A stretch of 35,017 nt of DNA from Nakamurella silvestris (GTDB lineage: Bacteria > Actinomycetota > Actinomycetes > Mycobacteriales > Nakamurellaceae): NCBI GenBank assembly GCA_003576535.1, contig QXCQ01000116.1, positions 1-35,017 on the forward strand. The letters run 5' to 3'. Position 1 is the stretch's first letter. Every line of letters starts with the position of its first letter. The position numbers were made by a program, and so were the translations under genes. This document shows, piece after piece, positions 1 to 7,381 of the stretch. The notes under the pieces are model-generated. The model saw only the letters and a list, made by a program, of their open reading frames with translations, searched no databases and was not told where the DNA came from.

Positions 1-1139
1 TCCATCCGGCCGAGCCCGTCTACGCCGCACAGTTGGAGGCGGCCGGGCCGCGGAGCCATGTGCTGCCGGCCGTCGTGGAGGAGCTGAAGGTCAGGGCCCG
101 GGAGCTAGGCCTGTGGAACCTGTTCCTGCCGGACATCTCGGGGCTGAGCAACCTGGAGTACGCCTACATCGCCGAGATGACCGGCCGTTCGCCGTACCTG
201 GCCCCCGAGGCGCTGAACTGCTCGGCCCCCGACACCGGGAACATGGAGCTGCTGCACCTGTTCGGCACCCCGGAACAGCAGGCGACCTGGCTCCGGCCGT
301 TGCTGGAGGGCACCATGAGATCGGGGTTCTCGATGACCGAACCCGAGGTGGCCTCCTCCGACGCCCGTAACATCAGCACCTCGATCGTCCGTGACGGTGA
401 CGAGTACGTCATCAACGGACGCAAGTGGTGGACCACCGGCGCCGCGGATCCGCGGTGCGAGATCCTGATCCTGATGGGCCGTATCGCCCCCGATGCGCCG
501 ACCTACCGCCAGCAGTCGATGATCCTGGTGCCGATGGCCACACCCGGGGTCGAGATCATCCGCTCCCTGCCGATCTTCGGGTACCACGACCAGCACGGAC
601 ACTGCGAGATCACCTTCACCGATGTGCGGGTGCCGGTGGGGAACCTGCTCGGCGGTGAGGGGGAGGGTTTCGCGATCGCCCAGGCACGGCTCGGACCGGG
701 TCGGATCCACCATGCGATGCGCACCCTGGGAATGGCGGAGCGTGGGCTGGAACTCCTGGTACGTCGCACCATGTCCCGGGTGGCCTTCGGCGGACCGATC
801 TCCGACCAGGGGGTCGTCCGGAGCTGGATCGCCGAATCGCGGATGGAGATCGAACAGGCACGGCTCCTGGTGCTCAAGACCGCCTGGATGATCGACCGGG
901 TCGGGGCCAAGGGGGCGGCGACGGAGATCGCCGCGATCAAGGTGATCGCCCCGCGGGTCGCCCGAGCGGTGCTGGACCGGGCCATCCAGGCCCACGGCGG
1001 GGGTGGGGTGACCGAGGATTTCCCGATCGCCCGGATGTGGGCCAGCGCCAGGATTCTCGGTATCGCCGACGGTCCCGACGAGGTGCACCTGCGATCCGTT
1101 GCCCGCGAGGAGATCAGGCGCTACCGAGGACAGGGGTGA
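1..1139 (+). CDS. Acyl-CoA dehydrogenase (5' end cut by window edge)
   Basis: FAD-dependent acyl-CoA dehydrogenase catalysing alpha,beta-desaturation of an acyl-CoA thioester in the cytoplasm. The frame is open from base 3 and already coding-like there ([15 protein letters not shown]), so the true start lies left of the window; the TTG at 33 is only an internal codon. Visible family features are the FAD/substrate segment [16 protein letters not shown], the [15 protein letters not shown] strand, the [20 protein letters not shown] helix and the C-terminal [12 protein letters not shown] motif, typical of the ACAD10/ACAD11-like branch. Six bases separate its stop from the next dehydrogenase, so it is the first visible gene of an operon with two further dehydrogenases and a crotonase. 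The physiological substrate cannot be read from the sequence. Confidence 0.93.
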   Translation, partial: HPAEPVYAAQLEAAGPRSHVLPAVVEELKVRARELGLWNLFLPDISGLSNLEYAYIAEMTGRSPYLAPEALNCSAPDTGNMELLHLFGTPEQQATWLRPLLEGTMRSGFSMTEPEVASSDARNISTSIVRDGDEYVINGRKWWTTGAADPRCEILILMGRIAPDAPTYRQQSMILVPMATPGVEIIRSLPIFGYHDQHGHCEITFTDVRVPVGNLLGGEGEGFAIAQARLGPGRIHHAMRTLGMAERGLELLVRRTMSRVAFGGPISDQGVVRSWIAESRMEIEQARLLVLKTAWMIDRVGAKGAATEIAAIKVIAPRVARAVLDRAIQAHGGGGVTEDFPIARMWASARILGIADGPDEVHLRSVAREEIRRYRGQG

Positions 1140-1145
1140 GCAACG

Positions 1146-2285
1146 ATGGATGTCACTGACACCGAGGCGGAGCGAGGTTTCCGGGCCGAGGCCAGAGCCT
1201 GGCTGACGGCGAATGTTCCGACCGATCCGCTTCCCTCCGGGGACACGGCCGAGGGATTTCGGGCTCATCTGGACTGGGAACGTCGGCTGTTCGACGCCGG
1301 CTGGGCCGTCGTCTCCTGGCCGGCGGCCTACGGCGGACGAGATGCCTCCCTGTGGGAATGGCTGATCTTCGAGGAGGAGTACTACCGGGCCGGTGCCCCG
1401 CAGCGGGTGACCCAGAACGGGATCTTCCTGCTGGCCCCGACCCTGTTCGAGTTCGGCACCCGGGAGCAGCAGGACACGTTGCTGCCCAGGATGGCTGCGG
1501 GCCAGGACCTCTGGTGCCAGGGCTGGTCGGAGCCGGGTGCCGGCAGTGATCTGGCCGCGATCGGCAGTCGGGCCGTCCGGGACGAGGCCGCCGGGGGATG
1601 GCGGCTCACCGGGCAGAAGACCTGGACCACCCGGGGTGCGTTCTGCACCCACCTGTTCGGGTTGTTCCGGACCGACCCGGCGGCCGGCCGTCATCGCGGG
1701 CTGACCTACTTCCTGCTGGACCTGGACTCTCCCGGTGTCACGGTCCGCGGCTTCGACAGGTTCGACGGGGACGAGGGTTTCGCGGAGGTGTTCCTCACCG
1801 ACGTGTTCGTCCCGGACAGCGGTGTGCTGGGCGGGGTGAACGAGGGCTGGTCGGTGGCCATGGCCACCACCGGTTCCGAACGTGGTTTGACCCTGCGCTC
1901 CCCGGGCAGGTTCCTCAGCGCGGCCGATCGGCTGGTCGCGCTCGGCCGGGAACACGGCGGCCGGCTGACCGATGTGGTGCGGGACCGGATCGCCGGGGAG
2001 TGGATGAAGGCCCAGGCCTATCAGAACTTCACCCTGGCCCAGGTCACCGACATCGTCGAGAAGCGCTCCCCGGGAGCACGTTCCAGCCTGAACAAGGTGT
2101 TCTGGTCCGAACTGGACATCAGCCTGCACGAGACCGCCCTGGAACTGCTCGGACCGGCAGGGCAGTGGGAGGGGCCGTGGAGCAGGGGATTCCAGTTCTC
2201 GCTGGCCGGCCCGATCTACGCCGGGACCAACGAGATCCAACGCAACATCATCGCCGAGCGGGTGCTCGGACTGCCGAGGAGATGA
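1146..2285 (+). CDS. Acyl-CoA dehydrogenase, probable large subunit of a heteromeric FadE pair
   Basis: A 379-residue acyl-CoA dehydrogenase. It begins with the N-terminal helical segment (TEAERGFRAEARAWLTANVP), has the WSEPGAGSDLAAI FAD-binding motif and the GQKTWTTRGAF beta strand, and ends in YAGTNEIQRNIIAERVLG. In the medium-chain enzyme the catalytic glutamate sits in a YEGT motif; here that position is alanine (YAGT). This is usual for one partner of the actinobacterial alpha2beta2 FadE enzymes, in which only one subunit type supplies the base. The next gene, 25 bp downstream, is the typical shorter partner. Pairing is inferred from order, length and motifs; the substrate is unknown. 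Confidence 0.92.
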   Translation: MDVTDTEAERGFRAEARAWLTANVPTDPLPSGDTAEGFRAHLDWERRLFDAGWAVVSWPAAYGGRDASLWEWLIFEEEYYRAGAPQRVTQNGIFLLAPTLFEFGTREQQDTLLPRMAAGQDLWCQGWSEPGAGSDLAAIGSRAVRDEAAGGWRLTGQKTWTTRGAFCTHLFGLFRTDPAAGRHRGLTYFLLDLDSPGVTVRGFDRFDGDEGFAEVFLTDVFVPDSGVLGGVNEGWSVAMATTGSERGLTLRSPGRFLSAADRLVALGREHGGRLTDVVRDRIAGEWMKAQAYQNFTLAQVTDIVEKRSPGARSSLNKVFWSELDISLHETALELLGPAGQWEGPWSRGFQFSLAGPIYAGTNEIQRNIIAERVLGLPRR

Positions 2286-2310
2286 TCGCCATGAGAGCTG
2301 AAGGTGTGCG

Positions 2311-3330
2311 ATGAGATTCGCCCCGACCACGGAACAACTGGATCTGCGCGACGTCGTCCGGGCGTTGTGGGAGGACCGTTGCCCACCGGCCGTGATCCGC
2401 GCTGCCGCGACTGATCCGGCCGATCCGTCGATCCTGGCCCTGTACCGCGATTTCGCCGAGCTCGGGGCGGCGGGGCTGCTGATCGACGAGCGGGCCGGCG
2501 GGCTGGGGTTGGACGAGAACTACCTGGTCCCGGTACTCATCGAGGTGGGCAGGGCCGGGGTACCCCTGCCGATCACCGAGACGATCGCGGTGGCAGCCGG
2601 TATCGCCGGAGCCGTCGGCCTGGATGCCGACCTGGCTGCCGGAAACCTCCGGGTCGCCTGCGATCTGCAGGTCTCGGTGCCGGCGGCGCGGGCCCACTCG
2701 GCCGATGTGCTGCTGGCGGGCGGTTGGGGTGGCCGGGGCGAGATCACGGTTCTGTACCTGGCCGGGGCGCAGCTGGAGGCTGTCGAGGCGATGGATCCGG
2801 CGGCAGACCTCTGTCGGATCCAGGGAGCTGCGGTCCTGCACCGGGTCGCCGATCCTGTCCTGGTGGAACAGGCCTGGAACCGGGGTGTGCTCGGAGCGGC
2901 AGCAGAACTGGTGGGGCTTTCCCGGCGGATGTTGGACCTGACCGTGGCGTACGTGGCCGAGCGCCGTCAGTTCGGCGTTCCCATCGGCAGTTTCCAGGCC
3001 GTCAAACATCAGTTGGCCTCGGCGTTGATCGCGGTGGAGTTCGCTGCGCCGACGGTCGCCCGGGCGGGTGCCGCCTTGGCGGCAGGCGACGAGGATGCCG
3101 GCATCCATGCCTGCACGGCCAAGGCTCTGGCCTCGGATGCCGCACGGCAGGTGGCGCGGGCTGCGATCCAGTGCCACGGTGCCATCGCCTACACCACGGA
3201 GTACGACCTGCACCTGTTCGCGAAACGGGCCTGGTTCCTGGCGGCGGCCTGGGGCTCGGCCGCGTGGCACCGCGACCGGATCGCGGGTGCTCTCGGCCTG
3301 CCGTCCAGCGGTCGGGGGCCCACCCAGTGA
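2311..3330 (+). CDS. Acyl-CoA dehydrogenase, probable small subunit of a heteromeric FadE pair
   Basis: A 339-residue acyl-CoA dehydrogenase-like protein. Its N terminus (FAPTTEQLDLRDVVRALWED) is typical of the shorter FadE subunits. The ERRQFGVPIGSFQAVKHQLA helix and the C-terminal AIAYTTEYDLHLFAKRA motif are clear. A T-E-x-D motif in this position occurs in the subunit carrying the catalytic acid in heteromeric steroid-type dehydrogenases, which would complement the YAGT of the upstream gene. The ATG at 2311 is preceded by an AAGG-like ribosome site. The gene sits mid-operon, followed by a short 17-bp tandem repeat and then the crotonase. Family is certain; the subunit pairing is inference. 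Confidence 0.9.
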   Translation: MRFAPTTEQLDLRDVVRALWEDRCPPAVIRAAATDPADPSILALYRDFAELGAAGLLIDERAGGLGLDENYLVPVLIEVGRAGVPLPITETIAVAAGIAGAVGLDADLAAGNLRVACDLQVSVPAARAHSADVLLAGGWGGRGEITVLYLAGAQLEAVEAMDPAADLCRIQGAAVLHRVADPVLVEQAWNRGVLGAAAELVGLSRRMLDLTVAYVAERRQFGVPIGSFQAVKHQLASALIAVEFAAPTVARAGAALAAGDEDAGIHACTAKALASDAARQVARAAIQCHGAIAYTTEYDLHLFAKRAWFLAAAWGSAAWHRDRIAGALGLPSSGRGPTQ

Positions 3331-3336
3331 CCGCAG

Positions 3337-3383
3337 CAGCACCATGACCCTCGCAGCACCGTGACCCTCGCAGCACCGTGACC
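3337..3383 (+). repeat. 17-bp tandem direct repeat between operon genes
   Basis: Two full copies (3337-3353 and 3354-3370) and a 13-base partial copy (3371-3383) of the unit CAGCACCRTGACCCTCG fill the gap between the third dehydrogenase and the crotonase. The full copies differ at one base. The repeat ends about 30 bp before the crotonase Shine-Dalgarno, so it looks like slippage in a tolerant spacer rather than a regulatory site. Confidence 0.85.
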
Positions 3384-3425
3384 GCAGTATCTGTCGACCT
3401 TGTCCACCAGCCCGGAGGAATCCCG

Positions 3426-4277
3426 ATGACCACCACCGAACCCGAGATCGTCACCTACGAGCAACGTGGTGCGGTGGCACTGGTCACGATGAACCGGCCG
3501 AGCTACCGCAACGCTCAGAACTCGGCGATGACCTACGCCCTGGACGATGCTTTCTACCGCGCTGCGGCGGACGATTCCGTCAAGGTCATCGTGTTGGCGG
3601 GGTCGGGGGAACACTTCTCTGCGGGGCACGACATCGGCACCCCCGGTAGGGATGTCGACGAGTCCTTCGAGCGGCGCAGCGGCCTCTGGTGGGACCACGT
3701 CGGGAAGGAGGGTGTCGACAGCCGGTTCGCCCGGGAGTCGGAGGTCTACCTGGGGATGTGTCGGCGGTGGCGGGAGCTGCCCAAACCGACGATCGCGATG
3801 GTCCAGGGCGCCTGTATCGCCGGCGGACTCATGCTGGCCTGGTGCTGCGACCTGATCGTGGCCGCCGATGACGCCTTCTTCGCTGATCCGGTGGTGCGGA
3901 TGGGTATCCCCGGGGTGGAGTATTTCGCCCATCCTTGGGTGATGGGGCCGCGTTTCGCCAAGGAGTTCCTGTTCACCGGGGACCGGGTGTACGCCGACCG
4001 GGCGCTGTCCCTCGGCATGGTGAACCGGGTCGTGTCGCGCCAGGAGCTGGAGCACAGCGTGTTCGAGTTGGCGGACCGCATTGCGCAGATGCCCCGTTTG
4101 GGATTGGCCCTGACCAAGAAGGCCGTCAACCAGGCCGAGGACCAGATGGGCCTGCGGGCAGGGATGGATTCGGTTTTCGGTCTGCACCACGCGGCCCACG
4201 CGCACAACGCCGAGGTCGGGGGTGGCTCCTTGGCCGGTCACGACGCGAGGTCCATGAAGGATGCCTCAGACGGCTGA
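3426..4277 (+). CDS. Enoyl-CoA hydratase/isomerase (crotonase) family protein, non-canonical active site
   Basis: Crotonase-fold protein of 283 residues from the ATG at 3426, chosen because a strong GGAGGA lies six bases upstream; an in-frame GTG at 3378 is less likely. The fold signature is clear: MNRPSYRNAQNS, the CoA-binding SAGHDIG loop, and ACIAGGLMLAWCCDLIVAAD with the following FFADPVVRMGIPG. The two glutamates used by classical enoyl-CoA hydratase (GGCELA and QPE) are replaced by Met (GGLMLA) and Val (DPV), so plain hydration chemistry is doubtful. It ends the dehydrogenase operon, and its last 12 bases overlap the end of the convergent LLM oxidoreductase. It probably acts on the product of the neighbouring dehydrogenases, but the reaction (hydration, isomerisation, hydrolysis or ring cleavage) is open. 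Confidence 0.88.
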   Translation: MTTTEPEIVTYEQRGAVALVTMNRPSYRNAQNSAMTYALDDAFYRAAADDSVKVIVLAGSGEHFSAGHDIGTPGRDVDESFERRSGLWWDHVGKEGVDSRFARESEVYLGMCRRWRELPKPTIAMVQGACIAGGLMLAWCCDLIVAADDAFFADPVVRMGIPGVEYFAHPWVMGPRFAKEFLFTGDRVYADRALSLGMVNRVVSRQELEHSVFELADRIAQMPRLGLALTKKAVNQAEDQMGLRAGMDSVFGLHHAAHAHNAEVGGGSLAGHDARSMKDASDG

Positions 4278-5132
4278 CCCGCCGTTCTCCAGACCGACGA
4301 GTTCGGCGAAAGCCCGTAGCTGGTCCAGGCAATGGGCGAGGTCCCGGTGGCGGAGGACGAGGTTCTGCACCGTGGCACCGGCATCGCCCCATCGGGCGAT
4401 CTCGTCGAGGGTCCGCTGGGGTTCCCCGATCGGATCCAATGGTGCGGGGGTGAGGACCACCTCGAAGCCCGCCGGGATCTCGGCCTGACCCAACATCTCG
4501 ACGATCCGGGTCGGTTCGATGCCGAATGGGACCCAGCCGGTACCCAGTTCGAGGGCGCGGCGCAGGGAGCGCGGGCTGTAACCGCCCACCCAGATCGGGA
4601 CCGACGGCTGGGTGGCGTGCGGATCGACGACGAAACCCTCGAACTGGTATCGGGTCCCGTGGTAGCGGGGGAGTCGCTCGCCCCACGCGGTGCGCACCGC
4701 ACGCAGGGTGTCGTCGGCGACGTTCCCGCGGGAACGGAAATCGGCCCCGAGAAGCTCGAATTCCTCGGCCAGACTGCCGACGCCCACACCCAGGATCACC
4801 CGGCCGTTGCTGAGCTGATCGAGGGTGCCGTAGCTCTTGGCGATGGCCAGCGGATGGTGGTACCCGAGCACGAGGACGTGGGTGGCCAGTTTGATCCGGC
4901 TTGTCCGCGCGGCCAGGAAGGACAAGGTGGCCAACGGATCCCAGTAGGTGGTGCCCCGGCTCTCCAGGCGTTCGGGGAGGGCGATGTGCTCACTGCAGGT
5001 GAGATGGTGGTAGCCCAGTCGATCGGCCACCTCGGCGACCTGTACCAACTCGGTGGTGCCCGCGTCGATCTCCCAGGGACTGAACTGGCCGGGAGGTCGG
5101 AAGACGATGGGGGTGAGCATACCGAAGCGCAT
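4266..5132 (-). CDS. LLM-class (luciferase-like) F420-dependent oxidoreductase
   Basis: A 288-residue TIM-barrel oxidoreductase of the luciferase-like monooxygenase family; actinobacterial members of this branch usually use coenzyme F420. It begins MRFGMLTPIVFRPPGQ and contains EVADRLGYHHLTCSEHIALP, the DPLATLSFLAARTSRIKLATHVLVLG strand-helix pair, LDQLSNGRVILGVGVGSLAEEFELLG and PSVPIWVGGYSPRSLRRAL, all standard landmarks. It converges on the crotonase with a 12-bp overlap and diverges from the Dabb gene across a 52-bp promoter region. A TAGGTT hexamer six bases before the ATG suggests a leaderless mRNA. Proximity to acyl-CoA genes suggests a linked catabolic pathway; the substrate is unknown. 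Confidence 0.9.
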   Translation of the reverse strand: MRFGMLTPIVFRPPGQFSPWEIDAGTTELVQVAEVADRLGYHHLTCSEHIALPERLESRGTTYWDPLATLSFLAARTSRIKLATHVLVLGYHHPLAIAKSYGTLDQLSNGRVILGVGVGSLAEEFELLGADFRSRGNVADDTLRAVRTAWGERLPRYHGTRYQFEGFVVDPHATQPSVPIWVGGYSPRSLRRALELGTGWVPFGIEPTRIVEMLGQAEIPAGFEVVLTPAPLDPIGEPQRTLDEIARWGDAGATVQNLVLRHRDLAHCLDQLRAFAELVGLENGGSAV

Positions 5133-5143
5133 GCAGATAACCT

Positions 5144-5157
5144 ATCAAGCGCTTGGT
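5144..5157. promoter_or_regulatory. KstR2-like palindromic operator between divergent genes
   Basis: The 14 bases ATCAAGCGCTTGGT contain the perfect 10-bp palindrome CAAGCGCTTG and match AnCAAGnnCTTGnT, the consensus reported for the TetR-family regulator KstR2. The site abuts the -10-like TAGGTT of the LLM gene (reverse strand, 5139-5144) and lies about 16 bp upstream of the -10-like TAGGGT of the Dabb gene (5173-5178). A bound repressor could block both promoters. No TetR gene lies in the window, so the cognate regulator is not seen. Confidence 0.65.
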
Positions 5158-5184
5158 CGATAAGGTTGGTACTAGGGTCACAAC

Positions 5185-5493
5185 ATGATCCGACACGTAG
5201 TGCTGCTCAAGGCCCGGTCCGATGCTGCCGAGCAAGAGATCGCCGATGTCCTGGCGTCCTTGGTTGCCCTGGCGTCGCGGCTGCCGGGCATCACCTCTAT
5301 CGGGGCAGGACCGAGCGACAGCGACGAAGGGCTGGAGCGCGGGTACACCCATGGCCTGGTGGCAGATTTCGCCGACCGGGAGGCACTGCGGCGGTATGCC
5401 GTGGACCCCGAACACCTCGAACTCGCGGGGAAGCTCCAAGGAGTCGCCGAAGGTGGCGTGGCCGGGATCCTCGTGGTCGACCTCGCACTCTGA
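5185..5493 (+). CDS. Dabb-family (stress-responsive A/B barrel) protein
   Basis: A 102-residue ferredoxin-like alpha/beta barrel of the Dabb family. It begins MIRHVVLLKARSDA, the hallmark first strand with its histidine (IRHVVLLK), continues with SIGAGPSDSDEG and a YTHGLVADFADREALRRYAVDPEHLEL stretch with the conserved Y-x-x-D-P-x-H core, and ends in a VVDLAL strand. Members are small dimeric proteins, some with cyclase or oxygenase-like activity, many uncharacterised. It is divergent from the LLM oxidoreductase across the KstR2-like operator. TAGGGT six bases before the ATG suggests a leaderless transcript. Confidence 0.88.
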   Translation: MIRHVVLLKARSDAAEQEIADVLASLVALASRLPGITSIGAGPSDSDEGLERGYTHGLVADFADREALRRYAVDPEHLELAGKLQGVAEGGVAGILVVDLAL

Positions 5494-5515
5494 CCCTCGC
5501 GCCCGGGGACCACGT

Positions 5516-6985
5516 TCACGCAGCCCTTGCATCGGAGTCGGCCGCGGGTGCCTGCGGCCTCCGTGGGTGGGCGAACAGGACACCAAGGATGTGGTCGAGA
5601 TCGAAGTGCTCGCCCTGCCAACCGGGCCGAGGAGTGTGCGGTGTGTCGCGGGTCTGGTTCCGGGCCCGGGTGAGGGCGTTGTAGAGGCCGTGATGTTCAC
5701 CGCCGGTGTAGACGGACAGGCTGATCATCGGGTCCGGGTGGATGTGGAGGCCGGCCGGGTCGTGGAAGGTCCACACCGGTCTGCCGGGTCGACTGTCCAG
5801 GGCATGGGTGATCGTGTATTTCGCCTCGTGGATCAGCATGTGGTGATAGCGGCAGAGCAGAATCAGGTTGTCCAGATCGGTGGGGCCGAGGTTCGCCCAG
5901 TGCTGGACGTGGTGGGCCTCCAGGTGGGTGGTGCGCTGGCAACCGGGATGCTGGCAGCTCCCGTCGCGGATGGCCAGGGCTCGACGTTGGGCGGCGGTGA
6001 CGGTGCGTTGTCTGCGGCCGTGATTCAGTACGGAGCCGCGCCGCCCACGGATGACACCGATGATGGTGGCATCGCAGGCCAGTCGGGCGGCAGTTGCTGC
6101 AGTGATGCCTCCGATCCCGGCGATCTGGCAGGCACCCGTGCTCGGTACTGCGGTCGGCCGGATCCCTGATTCCGGCGGCCGATGTGCTGTTTCGACGGAA
6201 GCGGTTGCCGGTGAATCGGTTTCGGTCAGGGCGGCCGCATCGATGTGGACCACCACGAGGTTGCGGTCCTCCCCGGACCGGTCCCGGCGGGTGGTGGTGA
6301 GGTAATGGTGGACCAGTTCCAGCAACGCGTCGGTGGGGGAGCACCGATCAGCGGACTCATTCGCGGCGTTGAGGGCGTCGGAGGCCGCGTTGAGGGCGGC
6401 GACGAGCAGGGCGGCCTCTTCCGCGGGGAGGTGCGCGTTCAGCTGGACACTGCCGCTCTCGGTGGTGTGCCAGCTGGTGCGGCGACGGGTCTCCTGATCG
6501 AGTCGATCGTCATCGGTGCGGCGGTAGGCAGCGACGATCCGGTCGAGCTGAGCGGCGGTGGCGGTGAGGGCGAGGTCGAGCAGTTCCTCTTCGGTGATGT
6601 GATGGCAGATCCGGGTCAGCGAACGGACTTTGGAGTACGACAGGCGTCCCAGTCGGAACTGCTCCTGGACCAGGGGCAGATCACGGAGGGCGCGGGCGAC
6701 CCGTACGTGCTCGCGGGCCGTTCCGGGCGAGATCGAACACGCCCAGGCGAGCCAGTGGGCGCAGGACTTGAGGCCGTGACCGTTCCAGGCCGCGCGCTGG
6801 TCGCATTCGCCGATCAGCGTCAGCCAGGTGCTGGTGTGGCGGGCGATCAGGCCGGCCCCGCCGCAGATGGCCTCCAGCAGCTCTGCGTCGCTGAGGTCCC
6901 TGCCCCCGATGTCGGTGACGGCCTCGGCGCTGTGCCCGTTCAGCCTGGCCCAGGTAGGCGAGGGTGTTGCTGGTCCGTTCATCAT
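5516..6985 (-). CDS. 13E12/DUF222-family HNH endonuclease-domain protein
   Basis: A 489-residue protein with the DUF222 (13E12 repeat) region at about residues 30-300 (LSDAELLEAICGGAGLIARHTSTWLTLIGECD, LSYSKVRSLTRICHHITEEELL) and a C-terminal HNH nuclease motif at about 340-386. The HNH motif has zinc-binding CQHPGC, the catalytic AHHVQHW pair and the LCRYHHMLIHE closing half. These proteins occur in multiple copies in actinobacterial genomes; the role is not settled, with DNA-damage or mobile-element-like functions proposed. The start is the first ATG of an ATG-ATG pair, preceded by GGGGGA. A probable LexA box lies 14 bp upstream. The gene ends 22 bp from the convergent Dabb stop. Confidence 0.93.
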   Translation of the reverse strand: MMNGPATPSPTWARLNGHSAEAVTDIGGRDLSDAELLEAICGGAGLIARHTSTWLTLIGECDQRAAWNGHGLKSCAHWLAWACSISPGTAREHVRVARALRDLPLVQEQFRLGRLSYSKVRSLTRICHHITEEELLDLALTATAAQLDRIVAAYRRTDDDRLDQETRRRTSWHTTESGSVQLNAHLPAEEAALLVAALNAASDALNAANESADRCSPTDALLELVHHYLTTTRRDRSGEDRNLVVVHIDAAALTETDSPATASVETAHRPPESGIRPTAVPSTGACQIAGIGGITAATAARLACDATIIGVIRGRRGSVLNHGRRQRTVTAAQRRALAIRDGSCQHPGCQRTTHLEAHHVQHWANLGPTDLDNLILLCRYHHMLIHEAKYTITHALDSRPGRPVWTFHDPAGLHIHPDPMISLSVYTGGEHHGLYNALTRARNQTRDTPHTPRPGWQGEHFDLDHILGVLFAHPRRPQAPAADSDARAA

Positions 6986-6998
6986 ATTCCCCCATGAG

Positions 6999-7014
6999 TA
7001 GATCGTGTGTTCGA
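6999..7014 (-). promoter_or_regulatory. Probable LexA/SOS box upstream of the 13E12 HNH gene
   Basis: On the reverse strand the 16 bases read TCGAACACACGATCTA. The actinobacterial SOS box is TCGAACnnnnGTTCGA; the left half is perfect and the right half matches four of six positions. It ends 14 bp before the start codon of the HNH gene, a position where LexA would block transcription. Confidence 0.5.
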
Positions 7015-7076
7015 TCGTATTCCTGGGGTCCGACAGTCGGGGTTTCGCAGGGGGGAGCCGGCGTGGGGTCCGCTGG

Positions 7077-7100
7077 GGAACGTTCCCGCGGGAACGTTCC
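7077..7100. terminator. Perfect 24-bp palindrome (hairpin) after the small reverse-strand gene
   Basis: Bases 7077-7088 (GGAACGTTCCCG) and 7089-7100 (CGGGAACGTTCC) are exact reverse complements with no spacer. The palindrome begins at the last base of the TAG stop of the reverse-strand ORF ending at 7100, so it could act as its terminator, though there is no T-run. The inner 16-mer CGTTCCCGCGGGAACG recurs at 4721-4736 inside the LLM oxidoreductase gene, which a terminator role would not explain. Confidence 0.5.
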
Positions 7101-7381
7101 TAGTCGGCGGCAGGGAGTCGGTGCCAGTGGCTCTCGGACTCCGCGCTCCCCGGCCGGCTCTCGATATTCCCTGGCTGGAGGGAGTATTTTCCCTCGCCGC
7201 GCACGCTGAGTACCTCCCCTGACGGTTGGAAGAACATCCACAGTTGATCGCTAGCCCGTTCAGCAGCAATCGTCAATTGCGGTGACCCGAACTCGAGGGT
7301 GACGAACGAGCCGTGTCCGCGCCTGACGAGCCAACAGGGCAATCCGATCATCGGGGCGAATGTCATTCCGATCGGATTCAT
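7100..7381 (-). CDS. Small hypothetical protein, possibly a gene remnant
   Basis: A 93-residue frame on the reverse strand starting at ATG 7381. The N-terminal half (MIGLPCWLVRRGHGSFVTLE followed by FGSPQLTI) resembles the start of a family of short uncharacterised bacterial proteins that begin with a GxPCWxVxxGxGSFxxxEFGxP signature; this is from memory. The second half does not follow the expected tryptophan-rich pattern, so it may be a decayed or diverged copy. There is no convincing ribosome site, and the local composition is less GC-rich than its neighbours. It is followed directly by the perfect palindrome. It may be a real small gene or a remnant. Confidence 0.4.
   Translation of the reverse strand: MNPIGMTFAPMIGLPCWLVRRGHGSFVTLEFGSPQLTIAAERASDQLWMFFQPSGEVLSVRGEGKYSLQPGNIESRPGSAESESHWHRLPAAD

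Noticed and set aside
105-2330. A 741-codon open frame on the reverse strand across the first two dehydrogenase genes
   Set aside because: It lies antisense to clear acyl-CoA dehydrogenases, is Gly/Pro/Arg/His-rich with no domain, and is explained by high third-position GC removing stops on the other strand.
3378-3425. Extended N terminus for the crotonase (GTG at 3378)
   Set aside because: It lies in the 17-bp tandem repeat, while ATG 3426 has a strong GGAGGA and starts next to the conserved fold.
5516-6985. Interpretation of the 13E12 HNH gene as an active mobile element
   Set aside because: No terminal repeats, target duplication or intron/intein boundaries are visible around it; only the nuclease-domain gene itself is supported.
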